Assembly: GCF_036898095.1 (NCBI RefSeq) | Contig: NC_090765.1 | Location: 36,444,798 to 36,508,797 of the forward strand | Reading direction: 5' to 3' | Length of the DNA: 64,000 bases | Source: Palaemon carinicauda | Lineage: Eukaryota; Arthropoda; Malacostraca; Decapoda; Palaemonidae | Shown here: one piece after another, positions 22,480 through 33,299 of the stretch | Layout: every line of letters starts with the position of its first letter | Position numbering within the stretch: the stretch's first letter is position 1 | Translations under genes and position numbers: made by a program | Notes under the pieces: model-generated | The model's database searches: none | What the model was told of the DNA's origin: nothing | What the model saw: only the letters and a program-made list of their open reading frames with translations

Positions 22480-24535
22480 CTGCCCACAGCCTCAGACAGC
22501 AGTAGGAGCCAGATTGAAGAGCTTCTGGCAGGCCTGGGAGAAGAGGGGCGCAGACCAACAGTCTGTTCGGTTGCTCAGAGAGGGGTACAAAATTCCATTT
22601 GTACGCAAACCTCCTCTAGCGACATCCCCCATCGACCTCTCTCCCAGGTACCGAGAGGAGTCAAAGAGACAAGCCCTAAACCTAGAGGTGTCTCTGTTGC
22701 TAGAGAAGGGAGCGGTGGTGAAAGTCTCGGACCTTCAATCACCGGGGTTTTACAACCGTCTCTTCCTAGTCCCGAAGAAGACAGGAGGTTGGAGACCGGT
22801 GCTAGACGTCAGTGCGCTCAACGTCTTTGTTACGAAAACAAAGTTCACTATGGAGACCACGAAATCAGTCTTAGCAGCGGTCAGAAAGGGAGACTGGATG
22901 GTCTCTCTCGACCTACGAGACGCGTACTTCCACATCCCTATACACCCAGATTCCCAACCGTTTCTGAGGTTTGTTTTCAAGAATGTGGTATACCAGTTTC
23001 GGGCCCTGTGCTTTGGCCTAAGTTCTGCTCCTCTCGTGTTTACGAGGCTTATGAGGAATGTAGCAAAATTCCTCCATTTATCGGGAATCCGAGCCTCCCT
23101 GTACTTGGACGACTGGCTTCTCAGAGCCTCGTCCAGTCATCGCTGTCTGCAGGATCTTCATTGGACATTGGATCTGACCAAGGAATTGGGACTTTTGGTC
23201 AACTTAGAAAAGTCCCAGCTGATTCCATCCCAAACTATACTGTATTTAGGGATGGAGATTCGCAGTCCAGTTTTTCGGGCTTTTCCGTCTGCCACCCGAA
23301 TAGATCAAGCCCTGCTCAAAGTCCAACTAATGTTGAAGAGAGAACGGTGCTCAGTCAGGAATTGGATGAGTCTAGTAGGAACTCTATCATCCCTGGAGCA
23401 GTTTGTCTCGCTAGGAAGACTACACCTTCGACCTCTCCAGTTCCATCTAGCCTTTCACTGGAACAAGGACAAGACGTTAGAGACGGTCTCAATCCCGGTC
23501 TCCGAACCAGTAAAGGCATGCCTGAAATGGTGGAACGACAATATCAGTCTGAGAGAGGGACTTTCCCTAGCAGTTCAGAACCCAAACCACGTACTATTCT
23601 GACGCGTCGGATTTGGCTTGGGGTGCGACCCTGGACGGTCGGGAATGCTCAGGTCTGTGGACCTCAAGTCAGAGGAGCATGCACATCAACGGCAAGGAGC
23701 TTTTGGCAGTCCACTTGGCCTTGATGAAATTCGAGAGTCTCCTTCGAAACAAAGTGGTAGAGATCAACTCCGACAATACCACAGCCTTGGCGTACATCTC
23801 CAAGCAAGGAGGCACCCACTCCCTCACGCTGTACGAGATCGCAAGGGACCTGCTCATTTGGTCAAGAGATCGAGGCATCTCCTGTTAACGAGGTTTATCC
23901 AGGGCGACTTGAACGTCTTAGCAGACTGTCTCAGTCGGAGGGGTCAGGTAATTCCTACGGAATGGACCCTCCACAAGGACGTGTGCAAGAGTCTTTGGGC
24001 GACTTGGGGTCAACCCACCATAGACCTCTTTGCCACCTCGATGACCAAGAGACTTCCACTCTATTGCTCTCCAGTCCCAGACCCAGCAGCAATACACATA
24101 GACGCATTTCTCCTAGATTGGTCTCATCTGGACTTATATGCATTCCCACCATTCAAGATTGTCAACAAGGTACTGCAGAAGTTCGCCTCTCACGAAGGGA
24201 CAAGGTTGACGTTGGTTGCTCCCCTCTGGCCCGCGAGAGAGCGGTTCACCGAGGTACTTCGATGGCTGGTAGACTTTCCAAGAAGTCTTCCTCTAAGGGT
24301 AGATCTGTTACGTCAGCCCCACGTAAAGAATGTACACCAAAACCTCCCCGCTCTTCGTCTGACTGCCTTCAGACTATCGAAAGACTCTCAAGAGCTCGAG
24401 GCTTTTCGAAGGAGGCAGCCAGTGCGATTGCAAGAGCGAGGAGAGCGTCTACCATTAGAGTATACCAGTCGAAGTGGGAAGTCTTTCGAGACTGGTGCAA
24501 GTCAGCATCTGTGTCCTCGTCCAGTACCTCTGTAG
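22337..24535 (+). pseudogene. DIRS element 2 pol (two small deletions)
   Basis: RT motifs are complete (SLDLRDAYFHIPIHP, LCFGLSSAPLVFTRLM, SLYLDDWLL). At about 23600 two bases are lost in the first RNase H motif (the LFSDASD site), creating TGA. At about 23882 one base is lost after GIS. The net loss of three bases returns the frame, so the terminal domain (TIDLFATSMTKRLPLYCSP... DLYAFPPF) is in the original frame. RNase H and everything after it would not be made from a simple reading. Confidence 0.85.
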
Positions 24536-25434
24536 CCCAAATCGCGGATTTTCTTTTACATCTGAGAAAGGTTCGCTCCCTTTCAGCTCCCACGATCAAG
24601 GGCTATAGGAGCATGTTGGCTTCGGTCTTTCGGCATAGAGGCTTAGATCTTTCCAACAATAAAGATCTCCAAGATCTCCTTAAGTCTTTCGAGACCTCTA
24701 AGGAACGTCGTTTGGCAACTCCTGGATGGAACTTAGACGTGGTCCTAAGGTTCCTCATGTCAGACAGGTTTGAGCCATTACATTCAGCCTCCCTGAAGGA
24801 TCTCACCCTCAAGACACTTTTCCTAGTGTGCTTGGCTTCGGCTAAAAGAGTCAGTGAACTTCATGCCTTCAGTAAGAACATCGGCTTTTCTACAGAAAAA
24901 GCCACTTGTTCACTTCAACTTGGTTTCCTGGCCAAAAATGAACTGCCTTCTCGTCCTTGGCCTAAATCTTTTGATATTCCTTGCTTATCAGAGATCGTAG
25001 GCAACGAACTGGAAAGAGTATTATGTCCTGTTAGAGCTCTTAAGTTCTATTTAGCTCGTACTAAGATATTACGAGGTAAATCTGAGGCATTATGGTGCTC
25101 AGTTAAGAAACCATCATTGCCTATGTCAAAGAATGCTTTGTCATATTTTATCAGATTTTTAATACGAGAAGCTCATTCTCACTTGAATGAGAAAGACCGA
25201 TGTTTGCTTAAGGTTAAGACGCACGAAGTTAGAGCTATAGCAATCTCCGTGTCCTTCAAGCAAAATAGATCTCTGCAAAGTATCATGGACGCGACTTTTT
25301 GGAGAAGCAAGTCAGTATTCGCGTCATTTTACTTAAAAGATGTCCAGACTCTTTACGAGGACTGCTACACACTGGGTCCATTCGTTGCAGCGAGTGCAGT
25401 AGTGGGTGAGGGTTCTACCACTACACTTCCCTAA
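24262..25434 (+). CDS. DIRS element 2 tyrosine recombinase (YR), intact
   Basis: 390 residues from ATG 24262, the same length as in element 1. Catalytic features are present: SAKRVSELHAFS (Arg), THEVRAIAISVSF (His-x-x-Arg) and VFASFYLKDV (Tyr). The frame is open upstream to 23962 under pol. This is the only DIRS 2 protein without visible damage. Confidence 0.87.
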   Translation: MAGRLSKKSSSKGRSVTSAPRKECTPKPPRSSSDCLQTIERLSRARGFSKEAASAIARARRASTIRVYQSKWEVFRDWCKSASVSSSSTSVAQIADFLLHLRKVRSLSAPTIKGYRSMLASVFRHRGLDLSNNKDLQDLLKSFETSKERRLATPGWNLDVVLRFLMSDRFEPLHSASLKDLTLKTLFLVCLASAKRVSELHAFSKNIGFSTEKATCSLQLGFLAKNELPSRPWPKSFDIPCLSEIVGNELERVLCPVRALKFYLARTKILRGKSEALWCSVKKPSLPMSKNALSYFIRFLIREAHSHLNEKDRCLLKVKTHEVRAIAISVSFKQNRSLQSIMDATFWRSKSVFASFYLKDVQTLYEDCYTLGPFVAASAVVGEGSTTTLP

Positions 25435-25827
25435 TTCCAATATCCTTTTTAATCTGTCTCTTGAAATGTTTTTAATATTGTTTTTTGGGTTGTACGGAAG
25501 GCTAAGAAGCCTTTCGCATCCTGGTTGATTTGGCGGGTGGTCAAAGTCATTTCTTGAGAGCGCCCAGATTAGGGGTTTGATGAGGTCCTGTTTGTATGGG
25601 TTGCAGCCCTTGATACTTCAGCTCCTGGGAGTCTTTCAGCATCCTAAGAGGATCGCTGGGCTTCGTGAGGAAGACAGACTTACAAGGCAGAGTAATCGTC
25701 TAAGTCAACTTCCTTACCAGGTACCTATATATTTGGGTTTTGTTATATTATAACTGTCAAAAACTCTAAGCATATACGCTGTAAACTTAATTAACTCTGG
25801 TCTCTACCCACCACCTTGGGTGTGAAT

Positions 25828-25923
25828 CAGCTATTATATATTCACCGGCTAAGTTAAATATTTAAAAATGATATTTTAATTATAAAATAAATTTTTGAAT
25901 ATACTTACCCGGTGAATATATAA
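25828..25923 (+). repeat. DIRS element 2 ICR
   Basis: Joins the complement of the left end (CTAAGTTAAATATTTAAAAA) to the complement of the right end (ATGATATTTTAATTATAAAA), as in element 1. Confidence 0.9.
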
Positions 25924-25968
25924 ATTAAAGGCCCTCCCTTCCTCCCCAATAGAGACGCAGTGGGACGA

Positions 25969-26161
25969 GAAAAATTGAGGCTTGTTTACATGCATGTGCG
26001 GTATCTGGCCGATAGTTGGCGCTGGTGGGCACACCCGCAACCTTCATAGCGATTGCTCGCGAGTTTTTGTGTGTTTTTCTGTCGAGCCGCTGGAGCAGCA
26101 GCTATTATATATTCACCGGGTAAGTATATTCAAAAATTTATTTTATAATTAAAATATCATT
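25969..26161 (-). repeat. DIRS element 2 right ITR
   Basis: Complement of 19665-19838 apart from the right-specific outer 40 bases. It ends about 70 bp from the exon F splice acceptor. Confidence 0.92.
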
Positions 26162-26230
26162 TTTATTTTTTTTTTTTAACAATTTACCTTTATTTTTAGA
26201 TATTGAACTAATTTTAGATATTCTTATCAG

Positions 26231-26411
26231 GTTATCTAAAAGGTCTGGTCAGCAGCTTTTTCACTGCACGGGACAGTGTCAGCTTGGAGCAGGAACAGTA
26301 CCAAGTTTGCAGTGTATGAAATGTTTATGCCTTTTCCATGGTAAATGTACACATATGCCTCCAGCAACTGTTGAACTTATCCAGTCAGGGGGTGCCAAGT
26401 TTCTATGTCCT
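26231..26411 (+). CDS. Host gene exon F, first part of PHD-like finger
   Basis: Of three possible AGs, only the one at 26229-26230 keeps the frame from exon E open (the other two give stops). Donor GTGAGT at 26412. It encodes C234, C238, C250, C253, H258 and C261 of the joined protein (FHCTGQCQLGAGTVPSLQC, MKCLCLFHGKC). With exon G's cysteines this makes a C4HC3 pattern, as in PHD fingers, which read histone tails. The polypyrimidine tract upstream is a T-rich run immediately beside the end of DIRS element 2. Confidence 0.85.
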
Positions 26412-27186
26412 GTGAGTATAATCTTTGATATGTTGAATTATTATTATTAAAAGGATATCATCAGCCCAATGAGTCAAGCGTGACTCTTACAGAGCTGGCC
26501 TTTATTTGTTGGAATTGGTTATATAGTTATAGCCTATACAATTAAAAATAATATATAAAGAGAATTCTGTACGAGAAAGTGATTGTACCAACTGTGATGT
26601 GTGGATCAGAGTTGTGGGGAATGAAAGTGATGGAGAGACAGCAATTGAATGTGTTTGTAGGTAGTAGGTTGGCCTGGGCACCAGCCGCCCGTTGAGATAC
26701 TACCGCTAGAGAGTTATGGGGTCCTTTGACTGGCCAGACAGTACTACATAGGACCCTTCTCTCTGGTTACGGTTCTTTCCCTTTGCCTACACAGACACCG
26801 AATAGTCTGGCCTATCCTTTACAGATTCTCCTCTGTCCTCATACACCTGACAACACTGTGATTACTAGACAATTCTTCTTCACCCAAGGGGTTAACTACT
26901 GCACTGTAGTTGTTCAGTGGCTACTTTCCTCTTGGTAAGGGTAGAAGAGACTCTTTAGCTATGGTAAGCAGCTCTTCTAGGAGAAGGACACTCCAAAATC
27001 AAACCATTTTTCTCTATTCTTGGGTAGTGCCATAGCCTCTGTACCATGGTCTTACACTGCCTTGGGTTAGAGTTCTCTTGCTTGAGGGTACACTTGGGCA
27101 CACTTTTATGTCTAGTTTCTCTTCCTCTTGTTCTGTTAAAGTTTTTATAGTTTAAATAGGAAATATTTATTTTAATATTGTTACTA

Positions 27187-27747
27187 CAGTGATACCTCGG
27201 TAGTCGAACGACTCTATACTCGAACAATTCGGAGTTCGACCAAAATTTTCGAGAAATTTTTGCTGCGGTGCTCGACCAAAAATTCGGTACTCGACCAGCC
27301 GAACACGTGACGACCGCATGGGCTTTGTGATGATCGCGCCATCTCGGCCACTCTCGCTTGTTCGGGAAGCATCAGTTCTCTCGAGAGCGTCACTCAGACA
27401 ACGCGCGATCAGCATTCGTTGTGATTTAGTGATTTTCAGTGCTTTTAATTGCTTTTTTAGCTTTCATAATGAGTCCCAAGAAAGTAATGAGTGTTAAGGG
27501 GAAGGAGAAGAGGAAAACAGTGCGAACAACGATCGAGTTGAAGAAGGAAATTATAGCGAAATATGAGAATGGTGTACGAGTGTCCGATTTAGCGGTAGAA
27601 TACGGAATGGCGAAGTCGACCATTTCTACGTTTTTAAAGCATAAAGAAATGATTAAGAAGGCGAATGTTGCAACGGGAGTTACGGCGGTAACTAAGCAAA
27701 GGCCACAAGTGATTGAGGAGATGGAAAAGTTGCTTTTAATACAGTAT
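27187..27747 (+). mobile_element. Tigger/pogo transposon fragment
   Basis: Left end TA|CAGTGATACCTCGGTAGTCG, a typical pogo/Tigger terminus, followed by a leader and the start of a transposase. The right part is missing: sequence returns to the LINE host near 27748 with no matching right repeat. Confidence 0.75.
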
Positions 27748-27753
27748 TCCTAA
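27469..27753 (+). pseudogene. Pogo/Tigger transposase N-terminus (truncated)
   Basis: About 94 residues from ATG 27469 (MSPKKVMSVKGKEKRKTV). It contains a Psq/CENP-B-type helix-turn-helix: TTIELKKEIIAKYENGVRVS then DLAVEYGMAKSTISTFLK. The frame ends after EMEKLLLI with a few residues from LINE sequence, so the second DNA-binding motif and the DDE catalytic domain are absent. Confidence 0.85.
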
Positions 27754-28050
27754 AATGTTCTATTTTTCCTTATTTCCTTATTTCCTTTCCTCACTGGGCT
27801 ATTTTCCCTGTTGGGGCCCTTGGGCCTATAGTATCCTGCTTTTCCAACTAGGGTTGTAGCTTGGCATTTAATAATAATAATAATAATAATGAAGTGTCTG
27901 AGGAGTATGGCTGGTGTATCTCGAATAGACAGTGTTAGGAACGAAGTAGTGAGGGTGAGAACTGGTGTAAGAAATGATTTAGCAGCTAGAGTGGATATGA
28001 ATGTGTTGAGGTGGTCTAGCCTTGTTGAGAGAAGGAGGCCATGGAGATAT

Positions 28051-28650
28051 AGAAATAATTAACTATTATTTTAAAGTTAAGTTGTTGCTCCTAAAGTTAA
28101 GAGTTTTTGATTTGAAGTTGAATACAACATAGAAAGGATAAATGTTGATATAAAAATCATATTTTTCAATTGTTTGTTAAAATGCAAGGAGTTTTCAATT
28201 GATAAAATACATATAAATCAGTTTTACAAAGCACCTTAGTACTTAAAAAAATCTATATGAAATCTTGATACATACATACAAATGGGTAGAGTGTTAGCAG
28301 TAGGAAGATCAGGTTATTGAAAACAATAGAGGATAGGGACTGTTTTGAGGGTCATGAGCTGGAGGCCTAGGGTAACTATATTGAACATTCTCTCTAAAAG
28401 CATTTGTTTGTATCTTGAGGACTTTCTGTATTTGTTGCAGTTTTAACATTCTCTCCCATGATAATGCTAGTTTTCCTATTAGAATCCTCCTAACCTTGTA
28501 AATGGTTATTTATTGATTGAAATTTTCTCTACAAACATACATTTCAGGTGAGTTTCACTGGAAATGTAGTTGCATTTTTTGTATTCTTTACTTCTAAGAA
28601 TTTTTAGAAGTAAATGCCACTTAGAATCTGTTGTATATGAAACTGTTAGG

Positions 28651-28681
<31 letters not shown>

Positions 28682-28714
28682 TTTTCAACTAAACTCCTTT
28701 TTAATCCTTCTCAG
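28051..28714. other. Intron before exon G
   Basis: No gene. A (GT)n and poly-T stretch at 28651-28686 is followed by the polypyrimidine tract and acceptor of exon G. Confidence 0.5.
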
Positions 28715-28962
28715 AATTGTTATAAGGAGAACAAAGAAAAAGCTGATACTGTGAAGTATATACCTCCAACTCCTCATGAACTCTTAGTTCAAGATCCTGT
28801 ATCGTCATCTGAATCAGAAGATGGAGACGAACAAATAGATGAATCAGCAAAATATGCTCCTATGCGTTATGTAAAAGTGAATTTCAATCGAATGTTCTCA
28901 CTCCCTACACCTCCATCATCTCCTGTGAATATAGGAAGTGAGCTTGACAATAGTGATATAAG
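28715..28962 (+). CDS. Host gene exon G, end of PHD-like finger and acidic linker
   Basis: Acceptor TTCTCAG, donor GTATGT at 28963. It begins NCY, so that FLCP|NC supplies the last Cys pair (C281, C284) of the C4HC3 finger started in exon F. Next comes an acidic Ser-rich stretch (VSSSESEDGDEQIDES) and a Pro-rich segment (LPTPPSSPVN). Leaves in phase 2. Confidence 0.85.
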
Positions 28963-29869
28963 GTATGTTTTTAAGAATGTCGTAGGTGGTGCTTGGATCA
29001 AACTACTGTCTTACTTTGTATTTTGGGTTTGAATTTTAAAGTTTACCAATTCACTTTACTCCAAGTGATATATACCTGTATACTGTAGTGAATTTTAACC
29101 ATTTTGTTTTCAAGATAATTCATCATTTACAACTGTACTCGCATTAAGACTAGATTTCAAAGAAAGTTTTGATAAGACCTAGCTCCGTACCATTTAGTGT
29201 ACTTGATTCACAGTTTGTCAGCTCATGTTTTATAGTGCAAATATAGTAATTGTATTCATTTACTTATCATTATGGTGGCTGATGCTTGCTGAACACCGAA
29301 AACATAGATACAGGTAATCTATAAATGAAATTTCAGTTCCATACATAGAAAATGCAAAGTTTTTAAATAATAAAAGTTGAAAAATCAATTTACTTGGTAG
29401 TTCTCTTAGTTAAATGTTTAAAAAATCTGGATATTCAGGAAGTTTTATAATTTACTAGTATGTGGCCTAATATTGTAAAATATAATCATAAGACTGCTTT
29501 CATCTTGGTTATTTCCCAATGAATTTCTTATTAATGGTAGAATCATATAAAAATATTGCAGTAGATTTGATACCATCAGTTGCCCTAGAATATGCAGCAT
29601 ACTAATTTCAACATAAAATAAAAGAAGTACTTAATGACCTAAAATGCTCTAAAAAAATTATTACGTAGAGAGCTCCTAAACAATATGCAGATTAGGATAA
29701 GATATTTTTCTTCTTGCCTTTGTGCTGATGGACATGTAATTCTTAGAATAACAAATTTGACTCATATTATTGCATGAAAGGGGGAACATTGCCATTTATG
29801 GTGTTGCATGAATGTAATTTTGAAATTGTGACCTTCATACATTAATTTTTAATGCCTTCTGTGTTTCAG
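28963..29869. other. Intron, nothing recognised
   Basis: About 0.9 kb of AT-rich sequence without recognisable repeats or genes. Confidence 0.5.
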
Positions 29870-29961
29870 TACGCAGACTGGTGTGGCCTCCAGTTCTTAC
29901 TCAGGGCTTTCCACAACCACAAATACTCCTTCAAGTAGTCAAAGCTATACAAGTTCTCCAG
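29870..29961 (+). CDS. Host gene exon H, Ser/Thr-rich linker
   Basis: Acceptor GTTTCAG, donor GTAATT at 29962. About 31 residues, mostly Ser, Thr and Asn (for example STTTNTPSSSQSYTSSP), probably disordered. Frame continuous with exons G and I. The next intron is 18.5 kb and holds DIRS element 3 and the hAT with DIRS element 4. Confidence 0.7.
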
Positions 29962-30166
29962 GTAATTGTGCTTATTCAGTTGTAGATATAACTTTTTTCA
30001 GGATACATATTTGTTGAACCATAATATTCAGTAGAATTTTAGATAATCGTTTCTTATTATCGAACATTATCCTCTCATCAGTTGCCACACCTTCAGTCTT
30101 TTTTTGTAAGTTGTTGAAGTCTCCATTACATCAGAATTTTATTGAGTTTTGTTTTATTAATTTCTT

Positions 30167-30345
30167 ATTTTAAATATTTAACTTAGCCGGTGAATATATA
30201 ATAGCTGCAACTCTGCGGCTCGACAGAAAACACTCAAAAAACTCGCGAGCAATCGCTATGAAGGTTGCGGGTGTGCCCACCAGCGCCAACTGTCGGCCAG
30301 ATACCACTCTTGCATGTAAACAAAACCTTCAATTCTTCTCTGTCG
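30167..30345 (+). repeat. DIRS element 3 left ITR
   Basis: Inverse of 36395-36592 with several substitutions and small indels. The AGCGATCGCT block reads AGCAATCGCT here. Confidence 0.88.
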
Positions 30346-30539
30346 ATGTTGACGACAAGACGTATCAATACTCGCTGTAGAACCTGGAGTTTTCTCAACA
30401 TATTTGGTGAAGTACTTCATTTTGGTTTGAGCTTTCGCAGTGCAGGTGTTTTATCTTCATCTTAAATCTTGAACTCGTTTTTGGATAGATTTAATTTTTG
30501 ATGACAAGAGAGAGAGTATGGACTTTCTTTGACTTTTAA

Positions 30540-31600
30540 ATGGCCTACCCTTCCCTTAGACGGAAGTGTGTTTTAGGCTTTTAGCAATTATCTTATCACG
30601 TTATAAATTTATTATAGATTTTCCTCTATATATTTTATATCTCAACCGCCTTTATTAGGCCTCTTCGATTAGCTTTCCATTTATAATAAACATCAAAATA
30701 AATTTTAATGATTTGTTTATATGCGACCTTTCATGAGAGTAGGCGGTCCTAACTTGGAAACCGAAGTTAAACAACGTTGAGCCCTTTTCAATCGTAAATA
30801 ACTTTTACAGAGCTAATGATTTAAAACTTATTAAATGAAATATTTTTAGTAAATATTTTATGATAGTTTTTTTCTTTGAATAGTCTTCGTACTGTTTCAA
30901 AGATGAACTAACGTTTAGTTTATTTATGCTACGCAGTTTGCGCTCTATCGTTACGATAGAGAGAGAGAGTATCACGGTTTCACTTTGCAGAAAGAGTAAA
31001 TCGATTCTGACGTTTGTTCTTTTTTCTTTCAAAGCTTAAATGTTTTAAAGACTATTTTAAAGGAACTTTTAATTGAAAAACCTTTCAGTTTTTTCCTTTG
31101 GGCAAATAACCTGTTTATTGACGAAAGGTAAGTGGGCTCTTCTCTTAGGTGCGAAATCAAGAGAGAGAGAGAGAGAGATAGAGACGGAGAAAGAGAGAGG
31201 AGAGAGAACGTTCCGATCTTTATCTCGTCCCAAGCGAGTAACGTTGTTCTCGAGTTACTCTCGTCCCTAGTCTCTGTACGGGGAGAAAGGATAAAACGTT
31301 TTTAGTTTTTATTTCTCGTCCCAAGGCACTGTACGGTGAGAGATTGAAAACGTAGTTTTGAATGAACTAGTGTTTAGTCTCTTCCCCAGCCACTGATTTT
31401 TTTATCTTAAAATATGTTTACTGTTTTTTGCTGGTATTAATGTGCTTACATTATACGACTGATTTCGCAATTACAACCTTTTGATGAGGGTAGAATTGCG
31501 TGCTTCAGGTAGAAATCAGTTTTATTCATACCTAATGTGAATTGTTAAAAAATTCGATTTCAGTGAAATAAGTGCAAAACAGAAAATCGTAGTGATAAAG
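30540..31600 (+). other. Non-coding segment replacing gag N-terminus in DIRS element 3
   Basis: Begins at the gag start (ATG 30540, with CCTTAGACGGAAGTGT) and leaves gag homology within about 12 codons. The next ~1 kb has stops in all frames, GA-rich tracts (31160-31205) and a perfect palindrome CTCTATCGTTACGATAGAG (30943-30961). Homologous sequence occupies the same place in element 5 (53047-54000). Gag homology resumes at about 31590. Confidence 0.8.
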
Positions 31601-33290
31601 TGATATTGCGCAAAGTGTTATCAGTGTTGCGACCGAGGGTTCGTCTGTTCGTGCCTGTCGTTCGCCTAGTCTGGGACCTCTTGCAAGCTCCCAAGCCCAG
31701 GGGAGAAGTAATGTCGTACGACTTATGGGTTCGAGAGGCCTTGATCAGCGAACAGACGTTCCCTCTATGGTATCAGGTGTATCTTACCAAGATCACTCCT
31801 ACCATAAGGCGAGAGAGACGATTTTCTCCTCGTCATCCGAAGGCTTTTCGCATAAGAAACCGTGGAACAAGGTTTCGAGGCCCTTTAAGCGAAAGTCAGT
31901 CCTTTCAGGACAGGTCCAGCGTCCTGGTTTTAACTATTAGGACAGCTCTGACCCTATGCAGTCATCGGAAGACTGCTCGCCGCCTAACAAAAGCGTAACA
32001 CAGACTCCGAGAGTCTTTTTGTAGGCAAGGTTTTGCGGTCACAGACGTTACCCTCGTCTCTTACCGCAACCATTCCCGTTGATCCTAAATGGGTAGTACG
32101 GCAAGACATGCAGAATAAGCTTGCCTCCCTTATGGAAGACTATTCTGCCGATAAGTCCGTTGAGCCTAGCCGTTTATCTCATCGAGATCCTGGCCTTCAG
32201 TCACCCTAACGTTTCTCTGTGCGTCCTGTTGACGTTGGCGTAGCCAAGTCACGTCAGTCAGGTTGTTTAGAACCACACTCGATGCGGTCTCGTGTGGTTT
32301 TTCAGCCACATTTGGACGTTAAGCCACTTGCTGATGCTCCTGTTGACGTTCAGGACGTTCGCCAACAATCGGAGTTGACTTGTTTTGACGCTGAGCGTCA
32401 ACCTCCGCATTCTAGAGTTGTTTTGACTGCTCAGTCTAGGCAGTCAAAGCAGTCTCGAGTGGACGCTGTGCGTCCTCACGCGCCTGTTGTTGTTGACAGT
32501 TCACAGACTGTCAAGCAGTTACATGACGTTGCGTCCTGGTCCGCTACTAATGCACCAGTGCGTGTGGACTCTGCTTGTAAAGCATTGCCACCACGGTAGG
32601 TCTCTCCCTTGCTTGAGACTCGGCTATTATCGGACAAGGTTCCTTCAGATGAGGAAGTTGCTGTTCCCCCTCCTACTGATATTCCCTTGAGGACTCTGTC
32701 AGACGGAGAGGAGCCTAAAGCTGCTTAGCCCTCTATGGACTTTAAATAAATCATGCTGATTTTTAAGGATCTTTGTCCGGATCTTTTTGTAACTGCTGCT
32801 CCTCGTTCGCCTAAACGTCAGAGCTTACACTAGGCCTAGCTACTTCGAAGCCGTTGTTTTTAAGCTAGTGCTCTCTCGCTCTTCTAAGAGAGCTTTACGT
32901 TTGCTAGGCGACTGGTTTATCACCAGGAGGAGTTTTGGGGGAGACAGCCTTTGCTTTCCCTTCTTTTAAACTGGCTTATAGAGTGAGAGTCTGATATGAC
33001 ACGAGAGAAGTTCTCGGCTTGGGAGTTCCTGCCTCTGCCCAGATAGACTTCTCAAACCTCATAGACTCTCCCTGGCGCCTGGCCATGAGACGCTCCAAGA
33101 TTTTACAGGTCAACTTCACAGCTATTTTCGAGCCTTTGAAGTTTTGCTGTTCAATTTTGTCATGCATAAACAAGGCTTTCAGGGATGGCTCCAATGATCT
33201 GACAGCCACGTTCTCTGCAGGAAAAAGTCCCTCAGGGATGGCTCCAATGATTTGGCAGCCATGTTCACTGCATGAGTAGGTAAGAGGCAA
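31600..33290 (+). pseudogene. DIRS element 3 gag remnant
   Basis: Middle and late gag sequences are recognisable in changing frames (for example SGQVQRPG, VDVGVAKSRQS, EVLGLGVPASAQ at about 33010), with many stops. The segment around 33175-33275 contains a small duplication (CAGGGATGGCTCCAATGAT occurs twice). The capsid-like C-terminal part and RGG-like tail are gone. Confidence 0.8.
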
Positions 33291-33299
33291 GTGCGCTCA

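Larger units (their letters stand above)
19665..26161 (+). mobile_element. DIRS element 2 (complete ends, frameshifted gag and pol)
   Basis: 6.5 kb, with the same layout as element 1 but a different ITR subfamily (GGTGAATATATAATAGCTG). ITRs at 19665-19838 and 25969-26161 differ at about one or two core positions, suggesting a fairly young insertion. ICR at 25828-25923. The right end lies only about 70 bp upstream of the acceptor of host exon F. Confidence 0.95.
26661..27889 (+). mobile_element. LINE family B 3' UTR copy, itself split by a Tigger fragment
   Basis: A non-coding 3' region, with a second part (27748-27889) containing CCTTTCCTCACTGGGCTATT and CAACTAGGGTTGTAGCTTGG, then an (AAT)n tail. 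These match the copies ending at 10049 and 49833. The short open frame 26726-26938 is not convincing as a gene. Confidence 0.75.
26562..28050 (+). pseudogene. LINE family A fragment split by a LINE family B insertion
   Basis: 26562-26660 (TACGAGAAAGTGATTGTACC...) and 27888-28050 (AAGTGTCTGAGGAGTATGGC...) match adjoining parts of the family A RT C-terminus seen on the minus strand at 6700-6960. Between them sits a family B 3' UTR. Short, decayed, no function. Confidence 0.75.
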
